NCBI GenBank assembly: GCA_012841565.1
Contig: DUUM01000288.1
Location: forward strand, 1-8,336
From: Candidatus Epulonipiscium sp.
GTDB taxonomy: Bacteria; Bacillota_A; Clostridia; Lachnospirales; Cellulosilyticaceae
Direction: 5' to 3'
DNA: 8,336 nucleotides
In this document: positions 1-5,728 of the stretch, in pieces
Numbering within the stretch: position 1 is the first letter of the stretch
Layout: the number at the start of each line of letters is the position of its first letter
The notes under the pieces: generated by a model
The model's input: only the letters and a program-made list of their open reading frames with translations
Database searches by the model: none
Told to the model about the DNA's origin: nothing
Position numbers and translations under genes: made by a program

Positions 1-66
1 ACGGTTGGCACTATCAACCCCCGTATCGGACTTTCACCGACTAGTTTGCACCCATGCTGGGCGCAC
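1..66 (-). mobile_element. 5' end of a group II intron (partial, runs off the left edge)
   Basis: Read on the minus strand, the element begins at position 66 with GTGCGCCCAGCATGGGTGC, which fits the 5' consensus of bacterial group II introns (GUGYG) and the start of domain I. It continues with a GGTGAAAGTCC segment in a small hairpin, and then with a GGTTG/CAACC hairpin (plus-strand positions 3-19). The junction is sharp: from position 67 the sequence matches the internal part of the attC-like repeats at 701 and 1445, so the intron sits inside a copy of that repeat. The catalytic domain V and any intron-encoded reverse transcriptase would lie left of the window. The structural class cannot be set from 66 bases. 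Identification rests on the recalled 5' consensus plus the interruption of the repeat. Confidence 0.75.
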
Positions 67-131
67 ATGTCCTAGCACCTTAGATAGCTCTTATCTTAGG
101 TGCTAGGATATTAGGAGTACTATGTTATAGG
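67..131 (-). repeat. attC-like repeat 1, interrupted by the group II intron
   Basis: This is the surviving right part of a repeat whose left arm has been displaced by the intron. It keeps the outer arm GTTATAGG (124-131), the GGAGTAC segment and an internal hairpin. The hairpin pairs CCTAGCACCT (71-80) perfectly with AGGTGCTAGG (98-107); the stem extends inward with one mismatch around a GCTCT loop. The order and internal sequence match repeats 2 and 3 (ATGTC at 67-71, 701-705 and 1445-1449). The flank GTTATAGGGTGGATAT (124-139) recurs at 1507-1522. Confidence 0.7.
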
Positions 132-197
132 GTGGATATCCCCTATGACTGTATAGCCAATTCTATATAATCTAAAAATGGCACCTCTGTATTTCAT

Positions 198-344
198 TTA
201 TTTCCTATTCAACTGATTCCAAATATTTACAAAAAATCTCCTAATGTGTTCACCTACATAACGTGCTACAAACATATATATTCTGAAGATTACTATTAGC
301 ATAATTAAAACCATTGTAAATCTTACAATAAAGTCAATATCCAA
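198..344 (-). CDS. Small single-span membrane protein, 48 aa, TTG start
   Basis: This short ORF starts with TTG at 344-342 and ends with TAA at 200-198. The start is supported by an excellent Shine-Dalgarno AAAGGAGG (357-350), five bases upstream of the TTG; such a match is unlikely by chance in this AT-rich DNA. The product begins MDIDFIVRFTMVLIMLIVIF. Residues about 5-27 form one hydrophobic segment, followed by a basic tail rich in Arg and Lys (RYVGEHIRRFF, ending NRK). It lies 23 bases downstream of the 63-aa gene on the same strand, so the two are probably co-transcribed as a two-gene cassette ending at repeat 1. The family is not recognised. A small membrane toxin or a membrane-anchored accessory peptide would fit the size and topology, but nothing in the sequence proves either. 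Confidence 0.55.
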   Translation of the reverse strand: MDIDFIVRFTMVLIMLIVIFRIYMFVARYVGEHIRRFFVNIWNQLNRK

Positions 345-367
345 GATGGCCTCCTTTCAACATATTT

Positions 368-559
368 TTATTTCTCAAGAACATGTTTACCTTTTGTTCC
401 ATCAGCGTTAATATAAAACCCATCAATTATTTCATTAATACCACCACCAAAAGACCAACTATTAGACTCTACAAAATTAATGAGTTTATCAAAAAACTCA
501 TCTTCTGATAATTCTATCGGAATCTCTACACAACCTTGAATTTCAAATTCCTTGCTCAC
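368..559 (-). CDS. Small acidic hypothetical protein, 63 aa
   Basis: The gene starts with GTG at 559-557, preceded by AAGGGG with a spacing of about seven bases. The ATG seen three codons upstream runs straight into a TGA in its own frame, so GTG is the supported start. The product has no signal peptide or membrane segment and is acidic. It has a beta-strand-like start (EFEIQGCVEIPIELSEDEF), a predicted helix (DEFFDKLINFVESNSW) and a glycine-rich stretch, FGGGINEIIDGFYIN, followed by ADGTKG. This alpha/beta make-up with a W-x-FGGG turn resembles small proteins that accompany mobile genes, but I cannot name a family. It sits in its own cassette-like unit between repeats 2 and 1 and is followed closely by the 48-aa membrane ORF. 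A partner role with that peptide is possible but only suggested by proximity. Confidence 0.75.
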   Translation of the reverse strand: MSKEFEIQGCVEIPIELSEDEFFDKLINFVESNSWSFGGGINEIIDGFYINADGTKGKHVLEK

Positions 560-675
560 AACATATCCCCTTTATATAAGTAATTCTCATACTTCATGCT
601 TAGCTACATCCCTGAAGTGAAAATCATAGTCTGTAATTCTAACTAAACACACTGATGCCATAGATATCTGATCTG

Positions 676-765
676 CCCTATAACGTCTCACGTATTCCTG
701 ATGTCTCGCAACCTTAGACAGCTCATGTCTTAGGGTGGGGAATGGCAGGAGTACTATGTTATAGG
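676..765 (-). repeat. attC-like repeat 2
   Basis: A 90-bp imperfect palindrome. The outer arms CCTATAAC (677-684) and GTTATAGG (758-765) are perfect complements. The inner arms GTATTCCTG (692-700) and CAGGAGTAC (746-754) pair with one G-T wobble. Between outer and inner arms the two sides differ: seven bases GTCTCAC on the left and only TAT on the right. This leaves an unpaired internal spacer like the one in attC sites. The terminal hairpin pairs CCTTAGAC with GTCTTAGG (one mismatch) around AGCTCAT. The left flank GATCTGCCCTATAAC (670-684) is shared exactly with 2035-2049. Confidence 0.75.
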
Positions 766-815
766 AAGTAATGTCACTATTACAAATCCCTACATAGTAG
801 AATCAACTTGCTTAA

Positions 816-1316
816 CTATTTTTTCACTTTTCTAGCAAAGAACATATATATCATCCCTGCCACTAAACCTAATCCCAATACACCAGTGAAAATATATGGC
901 GAGAAACTACTTGTTATAAAAACAGCTGTTGGTCCATCTGCACCACCTATAATCCCTATTGATCTTGCTTCTGGCGGCGGTAAAAAATCAAATCCTACGC
1001 TAACCAGAATTATTATCATACTTATAATCATGAGTATCATAACTATTTTTGTTGATTTCGTTTTTTCCATTCTATTCCTCCATAGTATTTTAAGAGAATA
1101 AATAATGCATAATATTGCACCTGTAAAATTAACTAGAAGTAAAATCTTAAATATAATATCTGCAAATATACTCAATATATTCTTATTTGTAAAGCTATCA
1201 AACCCTGTATAAAACTGCGGGGCTGTCTCTGCGAAAAAATAAAGGAATATAGTTGTTGCAACAAAAGATATAAATGTGAATAAGTATAATCTTTTAATAT
1301 TAACTTGCTTTTTCAT
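816..1316 (-). CDS. Four-span membrane protein with an OadB-like GGADGPT motif, 166 aa
   Basis: The start is placed at the ATG at 1316-1314 because it follows a strong AAGGGGGT ribosome site eight bases away. An ATG 11 codons upstream (1349) has only weak support. Hydrophobic segments lie at about residues 10-28, 54-78, 91-108 and 142-161, with a basic loop at 80-90. Between segments 3 and 4, residues 119-134 read SIGIIGGADGPTAVFI. This is the signature of the beta subunit of sodium-translocating decarboxylases (OadB/GcdB), where the aspartate of the conserved region takes part in Na+ transport. That subunit is usually a much larger polytopic protein, and none of the rest of it is recognisable here, so this is not a functional decarboxylase subunit. 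It may have borrowed the ion-binding element. The gene occupies a unit between repeats 3 and 2. Function unknown. Confidence 0.75.
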   Translation of the reverse strand: MKKQVNIKRLYLFTFISFVATTIFLYFFAETAPQFYTGFDSFTNKNILSIFADIIFKILLLVNFTGAILCIIYSLKILWRNRMEKTKSTKIVMILMIISMIIILVSVGFDFLPPPEARSIGIIGGADGPTAVFITSSFSPYIFTGVLGLGLVAGMIYMFFARKVKK

Positions 1317-1360
1317 TATCTCAACCCCCTTGATATAAAATTCTAGCATGTAAAGCCACC

Positions 1361-1389
1361 ATTATATATACTACTACCCTTATAAAAAA
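1361..1389 (-). promoter_or_regulatory. Possible promoter of the 166-aa membrane protein gene
   Basis: On the minus strand a perfect TATAAT (1366-1361) lies 44 bases upstream of the preferred start codon. At 17 bases further upstream there is only an A/T tract (TTTTTT, 1389-1384), so the -35 element is poor. In DNA this AT-rich a TATAAT can arise by chance. If real, this unit carries its own promoter, as cassettes in large chromosomal integrons sometimes do. Confidence 0.3.
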
Positions 1390-1420
1390 TCCCATTAATA
1401 ACTTAAACGGTTTAGAATTT

Positions 1421-1514
1421 CCTATAACGTCCAACGTATTCCTGATGTCTCGCAAGATAAGATGGCTCTTTATCTTAGCTTGTGGGATATTGGGAGTACG
1501 TTGGACGTTATAGG
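1421..1514 (-). repeat. attC-like repeat 3 (best-preserved copy)
   Basis: A 94-bp stem-loop. The outer 18 bases CCTATAACGTCCAACGTA (1421-1438) are perfectly complementary to 1497-1514. They contain GTCCAAC (1429-1435) and GTTGGAC (1500-1506), which match the attC core-site consensus RYYYAAC and GTTRRRY exactly. The inner arms ATTCCTGATGTCTCGCAAG and TTGTGGGATATTGGGAGT pair imperfectly with bulges. The tip pairs AAGATAAGA-like sequence with TATCTTA around a GGCTC-containing loop. GCTC in the loop is shared with repeats 1 and 2 although the stems have diverged. Confidence 0.8.
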
Positions 1515-1604
1515 GTGGATATGCTTCGTTAGCGCATGACGATTCCTTGTACCAGTCTTAGGTCCTCTATCTATTGCACAAATAATAGTGCACATCCATT
1601 AATA

Positions 1605-1925
1605 TTAGCCCCACCACATAATTAAGACCATTAGTGACCATAATGAAGTCATTATACCTACCACAAGATTGATAACAAAATATAGCTTGAATTCTTCTTT
1701 CTTCATCTTTTGTTTCTTGTTAAGTCTGTATGCTAATATGGCTGGGATTGTAAACAACGAGATACTTATTATTGTTATGATTGTCAGCCAATATACAGCT
1801 AAGTTTTCCAATATATTCTTATCGAGATAATACGAAATACTTTGACCATATATTCCTAATCCTAACGCCAAAAACATACTTCCGTATGTAAATACCCTTA
1901 TCTTGTTTTTTTCGTTAATCAACAT
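1605..1925 (-). CDS. Small three-span membrane protein, 106 aa
   Basis: The ATG at 1925-1923 is preceded by AAGGGGGG, a good ribosome binding site. The product has hydrophobic segments at about residues 12-30, 43-66 and 80-103, with a strongly basic loop (RLNKKQKMKKEEFK, residues 67-80) between the last two. By the positive-inside rule this loop is probably cytoplasmic. It ends in a tryptophan-rich MWWG. There is no catalytic motif and I do not recognise the family. The gene forms the first unit of the cassette-like array in the direction of transcription, between half-site 4 and repeat 3, and shares no similarity with the other small membrane protein at 816-1316. Its role is unknown. Confidence 0.75.
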   Translation of the reverse strand: MLINEKNKIRVFTYGSMFLALGLGIYGQSISYYLDKNILENLAVYWLTIITIISISLFTIPAILAYRLNKKQKMKKEEFKLYFVINLVVGIMTSLWSLMVLIMWWG

Positions 1926-2034
1926 TAATCCCCCCTTGTTAATTTGTTTTTACCGGCTTCTCATTTATCTATAACTGTGAAGCGAAAAGCTCAGCTATTT
2001 AATTACGCTCCTACACATAGCTGCCAAAACATAG

Positions 2035-2060
2035 GATCTGCCCTATAACTAATGTATTCC
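2035..2060 (-). repeat. attC-like half-site 4 at the array boundary
   Basis: GATCTGCCCTATAAC (2035-2049) is identical to 670-684 beside repeat 2. It is followed by TAAT and GTATTCC (2054-2060), the inner-arm sequence of the other repeats. The matching right arm (GGAGTAC...GTTATAGG) is not found in the next 200 bases. This is therefore a single-arm site: either a decayed repeat or a boundary site comparable to a simple recombination site. Confidence 0.6.
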
Positions 2061-2253
2061 CGTCCCCCACTTCCGTATATCCCCCCCCACAAGTGGTATT
2101 CCGGAACCCTCTTTCGGGAATGCCACCTCTATCAGTATCCTTCCCACTCCCTATTTAACCCATTCTCCCCCCAAATCAATACTCACCATTGTGAATTGTT
2201 AAACATCTCTAACCTATTGTAACATATTCCAACAAATTATACATAATATTTCC
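2061..2253. other. Gene-free stretch with C-tracts and one hairpin
   Basis: No credible ORF is seen between the half-site and the terminator of the xylosidase gene. The stretch holds runs of five and eight C (2064-2068, 2081-2088), seen as G-tracts on the minus strand. It also holds a 10-bp hairpin: GTGGTATTCC (2093-2102) pairs with GGAATGCCAC (2117-2126), with one G-U pair and a 14-base loop. The hairpin has no U-tract, so it is not a standard terminator. From 2127 to 2253 I see nothing specific. Confidence 0.5.
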
Positions 2254-2290
2254 CACAAAAAAACCTTACTTATATTATAAGTAAGGTTTT
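2254..2290 (-). terminator. Intrinsic terminator of the xylosidase operon
   Basis: AAAACCTTACTTATA (2260-2274) is perfectly complementary to 2276-2290, giving a long hairpin. In transcription direction it is followed by a run of seven U (plus-strand A-run 2257-2263, partly within the stem). It starts about 20 bases after the xylosidase stop codon. The near-perfect symmetry would also give an A-run before a plus-strand hairpin, but no gene on the plus strand needs it. Confidence 0.85.
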
Positions 2291-2310
2291 CGTCTTCTTA
2301 TTAGATTATT

Positions 2311-3873
2311 TTACACTTCTTCGTACTCCAAGTACATAAATTCTGCGCTACATCCATCACCCTGCAAATCTACACAGTTCACACCAACCATGGAACCTGT
2401 AAAACCATTCCCCACAACATGCTCATCAGAAATCTTGCGCATATCCTGCACATCACCGACCTGTATATACTCTAGGCCATCTAAAGAATAATAAAACCTA
2501 ACTTCATCTCTTCGAATTTCGGCTCTAAAGAAATAGGTCTCATTAGCACCCTTATCTTGGATATATATAGGCTCACTATCTTCAATTTCACGGTTTATGA
2601 TCGTAGAAAGTTCAATTTTACGCCCTTTATCTTCTCTGGTCATTCTAAGCTGATAAACGTTGTCGTAGTTGTAATACACAACCAGACCTGCTAAATGTCT
2701 ATAATGCTCAGGTTCAAATTTCATTGCTGCTGTAAAGTTACAGTGAATACTTTCTTGGGCTCTAGCTAGTAATCCCTGATGATACTTAGAAGCTACAGAG
2801 CATCCACCTTTAATTTTCAAATGACCATCAACAACTTGAATGCCGTTTGTTTCATAAGATTGTCTAAGGCTTAAGTAATCTTGTGGAATTTTGCCATCTG
2901 AAAAAGTATCATGGATCTTCTTTTTACGTGGCTTTTGTGTGGCACCTGGAACTTCAAAGTATAATTCTGGTGTTGCTGTATCATTAGCTGAAAGTTTATA
3001 CCAGCCATCTTCTGTCCACTCAATATTTTGAATAGCTGTTTCTCTTCCAAGGATACTATACCCATCTACTGGACGCGAACATAGGTGAGCCATGTACCAA
3101 TTATGGTTTTTATCCTCCATTATCTGCATATGCCCTGCCCTTTGTAGGGGGCAATCCGGTTTGTTGGCAGATGAAATAATAGGATTGTGTGGACACTCTT
3201 CATAAGGACCATTAATGTTTTCTGCTCTTAAAACAATAGCACAATGTCCAAACTCAGTTCCACCCTCTGCACAAACAAGATAATACCAACCATCTTTTTT
3301 CATAATATTAGGGCCTTCCGTAAAACCACGATGAGAACCCCTAAAAACGCGTTGAGGTTTCCCTATTAAAACCCCTTTTGTAATATCATACTCTTGAACA
3401 TCAATTCCTGCAAAACGCTCTTGATTCACACTATAATCTAAAACCATATTGACAACATATTTCCTGCCATCCGTGTCATGAAACAACGAAGGGTCAAAGC
3501 CTGCACAATTAACCATAACTGGTTTAGTCCATGGTCCTTTTACATCCTTTGCTGTAATAAGAAAATTATAGGTATCCTTAAATCTGGAACGATCTGTATA
3601 GACAATGGTGTACATTAAATAAAAAATGCCATTATCATATGTTAAGTTAGGGGCCCATATACCACAAGCTGAATCAATGCCCATCATATTCACGTCTTGA
3701 TCATTTGTTAACGCGTGAGATACCAATTCCCAATTGGCCATATCTTTAGAATGAAAAATACGTACGCCTGGAAACCATTCAAATGTAGATGTAGCAATAT
3801 AATAATCATCCCCCGCCCTTACTAATGAAGGGTCCGGATGAAATCCACTAATAACGGGATTCATTATTTTCAT
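2311..3873 (-). CDS. xynB: Glycoside hydrolase family 43 beta-xylosidase, 520 aa, cytoplasmic
   Basis: It would release xylose (or arabinose) from the ends of imported xylo-oligosaccharides by an inverting mechanism. The five-bladed propeller domain covers about residues 1-310. The catalytic triad is visible: Asp14 in GFHPDPS (base), Asp127 in GFDPSLF (pKa modulator) and Glu186 in FTEGP (acid). The numbering equals that recalled for Selenomonas ruminantium SXA. His248 in RAGH and Arg277 in LGRETAIQ match further active-site residues; the loop before the arginine is about 11 residues shorter than in SXA. The C-terminal part (about 320-520) is the beta-sandwich domain typical of GH43 xylosidases, which closes the pocket. 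There is no signal peptide, so it works inside the cell. The start has AAGGAG seven bases upstream. It is the last gene of the operon, 25 bases after the second permease gene. Bifunctional arabinofuranosidase activity is possible. Confidence 0.93.
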   Translation of the reverse strand: MKIMNPVISGFHPDPSLVRAGDDYYIATSTFEWFPGVRIFHSKDMANWELVSHALTNDQDVNMMGIDSACGIWAPNLTYDNGIFYLMYTIVYTDRSRFKDTYNFLITAKDVKGPWTKPVMVNCAGFDPSLFHDTDGRKYVVNMVLDYSVNQERFAGIDVQEYDITKGVLIGKPQRVFRGSHRGFTEGPNIMKKDGWYYLVCAEGGTEFGHCAIVLRAENINGPYEECPHNPIISSANKPDCPLQRAGHMQIMEDKNHNWYMAHLCSRPVDGYSILGRETAIQNIEWTEDGWYKLSANDTATPELYFEVPGATQKPRKKKIHDTFSDGKIPQDYLSLRQSYETNGIQVVDGHLKIKGGCSVASKYHQGLLARAQESIHCNFTAAMKFEPEHYRHLAGLVVYYNYDNVYQLRMTREDKGRKIELSTIINREIEDSEPIYIQDKGANETYFFRAEIRRDEVRFYYSLDGLEYIQVGDVQDMRKISDEHVVGNGFTGSMVGVNCVDLQGDGCSAEFMYLEYEEV

Positions 3874-3898
3874 TGATTTTCTCCTTTTTATCTTATAT

Positions 3899-4750
3899 TT
3901 ATCCTTTTAAACCACTCGTTGCCATTCCTTCCACAAAATACTTTTGTGCTGCGAAAAACAGAAGCATAACAGGTATTACAGCCACAAATGACATGGCCAT
4001 GACCTTACCCCACTGGACCACTGACTCTGCATCTAGGGACATACGAAGGGCAAGTGAAACAGGATATTTCTTAACCGAATTAATAAAAACTAAAGGGTTG
4101 AAATAATCATTATAGGTCCATAAAAACTGAAATAACCCTGCTGAGAATAAGGCTGGCTTCATTAAGGGAAGTAAAATCTGAATAAGGGTCCTGAACGTTC
4201 CGCAGCCATCTACATAGGCAGATTCATCTAATTCCTTCGGTAGCCCCCGCATAAACTGAATCAGCATATAGATGAAAAACGGATAACAAGCCAATAATGC
4301 TGGCACATGAAACGGTAAATAAGTATTAATCCAATTAAATTTATTATATAAGGTATAGCGCGGAATAATAATAACTGAGTTTGGTAGCATTAAAGTTGCT
4401 ATTAAAATACCAAAAAGTATTTTTTTACCTGGAAACTTAAACCGGGCAAATCCGTAGGCTACAAATGTTGAAGAAAGAACGGTCAGGATTGTAGTTGGAA
4501 TAACTAATAAAAATGTATTAATAAAAAATGTACCATAGGTAATCCGCCCAGTTCCCTTCCATCCTTCTATATAAAACTTTAGGTTGAAATCTGTTGGCAA
4601 TAATTTAACCGAACCATAAATCTCTTCATTTGTTTTAAAGGTTGCAAAAAACATCCATAGAATAGGATATAAAATAATCCCTCCAATAATTACGATAATT
4701 GCATAATCCATTATAACTTTAGCTTTTTTATTTCTTAGTATTTTTTTCAT
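3899..4750 (-). CDS. Sugar ABC transporter permease, MalG/AraQ type, 283 aa
   Basis: This is one of the two membrane subunits of a CUT1-family carbohydrate importer. It has a basic N-terminus, a first membrane span at about residues 14-37 and six spans overall. The cytoplasmic EAA loop at about 173-199 reads ELDESAYVDGCGTFRTLIQ and ends ILLPLMKP; it is the docking site for the ATPase. The C-terminus ...YFVEGMATSGLKG is characteristic of MalG-like permeases, and the length is normal. The ATG is preceded by GGAGT six bases away. It begins 32 bases after the other permease gene ends and is followed after 25 bases by the xylosidase gene, so translation is tightly linked. The substrate, probably xylo-oligosaccharides, is inferred from the enzyme next door. 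No ATPase gene is present; CUT1 importers in Firmicutes commonly share one encoded elsewhere. Confidence 0.93.
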   Translation of the reverse strand: MKKILRNKKAKVIMDYAIIVIIGGIILYPILWMFFATFKTNEEIYGSVKLLPTDFNLKFYIEGWKGTGRITYGTFFINTFLLVIPTTILTVLSSTFVAYGFARFKFPGKKILFGILIATLMLPNSVIIIPRYTLYNKFNWINTYLPFHVPALLACYPFFIYMLIQFMRGLPKELDESAYVDGCGTFRTLIQILLPLMKPALFSAGLFQFLWTYNDYFNPLVFINSVKKYPVSLALRMSLDAESVVQWGKVMAMSFVAVIPVMLLFFAAQKYFVEGMATSGLKG

Positions 4751-4782
4751 ATCTTACTCCAATCTATAGCAACAAAATATTT

Positions 4783-5697
4783 TTAAAAGTCTCCTTGATC
4801 TTCGTAAAATACCCAACCTGATGAAGATTTAAAAAGAATCATCGTAATAACCATAATCACTAGAAATATTATCCAGGAAATTGCACTTGCATATCCCATT
4901 TTGAAATATGAAAATCCTTCATTATATAATTTCATACCAAGCACGTAGGTAGACTTTAGTGGGCCACCTTCTGTAATTACAAACGCAGACGTAAAATTTT
5001 GTAGGGCTTGAATAATCTGCATAATCATATTGAAAAAGATAATCGGTGTAATCTGGGGAACTGTAATTTTGAAAAAGATTCGAACTTTACCCGCTCCATC
5101 AATTCTTGCAGCTTCATATAAAGATGATGGAACTTGTTTAAGGGCTGCTAAAAACATAACCATAGACGAACCAAATTGCCATATCTCAAGCATACAAATC
5201 GTTTTGAGAGCCATCTTTGGATCTCCTAGCCACTGGATAAGTGGTAACTTCAACGCAGCTAACATAGCATTTATAACCCCATTATCTAAAAACATTAACT
5301 TCCAAAGAATTGCAATGGCCACACTTCCCCCAAATAATGAAGGAATATAAAAGATCGTTCGAATCAAATTAATACCTTTAATATCTCGGTTTAAAAACAT
5401 GGCAACGGCTAGGGCCATCACTAGCTTCCCTGGAACTGTATAGATTGTATACAGAAGGGTTACTTTTAATGAATTCCAAAATTCAGTATCTACTGTAAAA
5501 AGTTTAATATAGTTATCAAAGGCAAGCCAGTTGGGTTGAGCACCAATGGTGTAATCCGTAAAGGAGTAATATAAAGATGTCATAAATGGGTATAATTGAA
5601 GCAGTAATAGTCCTATAATCCACGGTAGTATATAGATAAATGCTTGATAATCTCTTTTCTTATATCCTGATAAATTCATTTTGATTCTTGTTTTCAT
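4783..5697 (-). CDS. Sugar ABC transporter permease, MalF/AraP type, 304 aa
   Basis: This is the partner membrane subunit of the importer. It starts with a cytoplasmic basic stretch and a first span at about residues 19-44 (FIYILPWIIGLLLLQLYPF), followed by SLYYSFTDY, a common feature of this subfamily. The EAA loop is canonical at 195-203 (EAARIDGAG), continuing to the conserved TVPQITP. There are six spans and a standard length for MsmF/AraP-like permeases; the large periplasmic insertion of enterobacterial MalF is absent. The ATG has GGAG seven bases upstream. It is separated from the upstream binding-protein gene by 73 bases containing a terminator-like hairpin, and is followed by the second permease after 32 bases. 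Function and heterodimer partner follow from the family and context; the exact sugar is not shown by the sequence. Confidence 0.93.
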   Translation of the reverse strand: MKTRIKMNLSGYKKRDYQAFIYILPWIIGLLLLQLYPFMTSLYYSFTDYTIGAQPNWLAFDNYIKLFTVDTEFWNSLKVTLLYTIYTVPGKLVMALAVAMFLNRDIKGINLIRTIFYIPSLFGGSVAIAILWKLMFLDNGVINAMLAALKLPLIQWLGDPKMALKTICMLEIWQFGSSMVMFLAALKQVPSSLYEAARIDGAGKVRIFFKITVPQITPIIFFNMIMQIIQALQNFTSAFVITEGGPLKSTYVLGMKLYNEGFSYFKMGYASAISWIIFLVIMVITMILFKSSSGWVFYEDQGDF

Positions 5698-5728
5698 ATT
5701 AACACTCCATTTCCCATATTCTAATACT

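Larger units (their letters stand above)
67..2060 (-). other. Integron-like gene-cassette array without a visible integrase (CALIN-like)
   Basis: Seen: four sites sharing CCTATAAC...GTATTCC arms and/or GTTATAGG arms lie at about 67-131, 676-765, 1421-1514 and 2035-2060. Small co-oriented genes, unrelated to each other, sit between them. In the gene direction each unit is one or two genes followed by one stem-loop, about 600-750 bp per unit. Known: integron cassettes have exactly this one-gene-plus-attC layout, and attC sites are long imperfect palindromes with AAC/GTT-containing ends. Inferred: this is a cassette array. No tyrosine recombinase of the IntI type is present in the window. Alternatives are a family of miniature inverted-repeat transposable elements or repeated extragenic palindromes. 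The repeats are absent from the metabolic operon on the right. Confidence 0.5.

Noticed and set aside
587..661. A 24-codon ORF on the minus strand starting with ATG just after repeat 2
   Set aside because: There is no ribosome binding site before the ATG, and it is short enough to be chance.
808..1101. 97-aa plus-strand ORF
   Set aside because: It lies antisense within the 166-aa membrane protein gene, which has a better ribosome site and recognisable motif; it is a shadow frame.
1317..1349. Upstream ATG giving an 11-residue longer version of the OadB-motif membrane protein
   Set aside because: The downstream ATG at 1316 has a strong AAGGGGGT at proper spacing; the upstream ATG has only a weak GGTGG, and the extra residues look like a translated leader.
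1..1514. CRISPR array
   Set aside because: The repeats are about 90 bp, palindromic, diverged from each other and separated by 600-750 bp containing genes; this is not a CRISPR pattern.
67..1514. Intrinsic terminators at the attC-like repeats
   Set aside because: The stem-loops are long and bulged and have no U-tract after the stem in the direction of the genes; some termination effect is possible but the structure is not that of a standard terminator.
1573..1592. Small TGCAC/GTGCA hairpin after the 106-aa gene
   Set aside because: Only five base pairs and no U-tract; too weak to call.
2871..3065. 64-aa minus-strand ORF inside the xylosidase gene
   Set aside because: It is out of frame within a conserved GH43 coding region and has no independent support.
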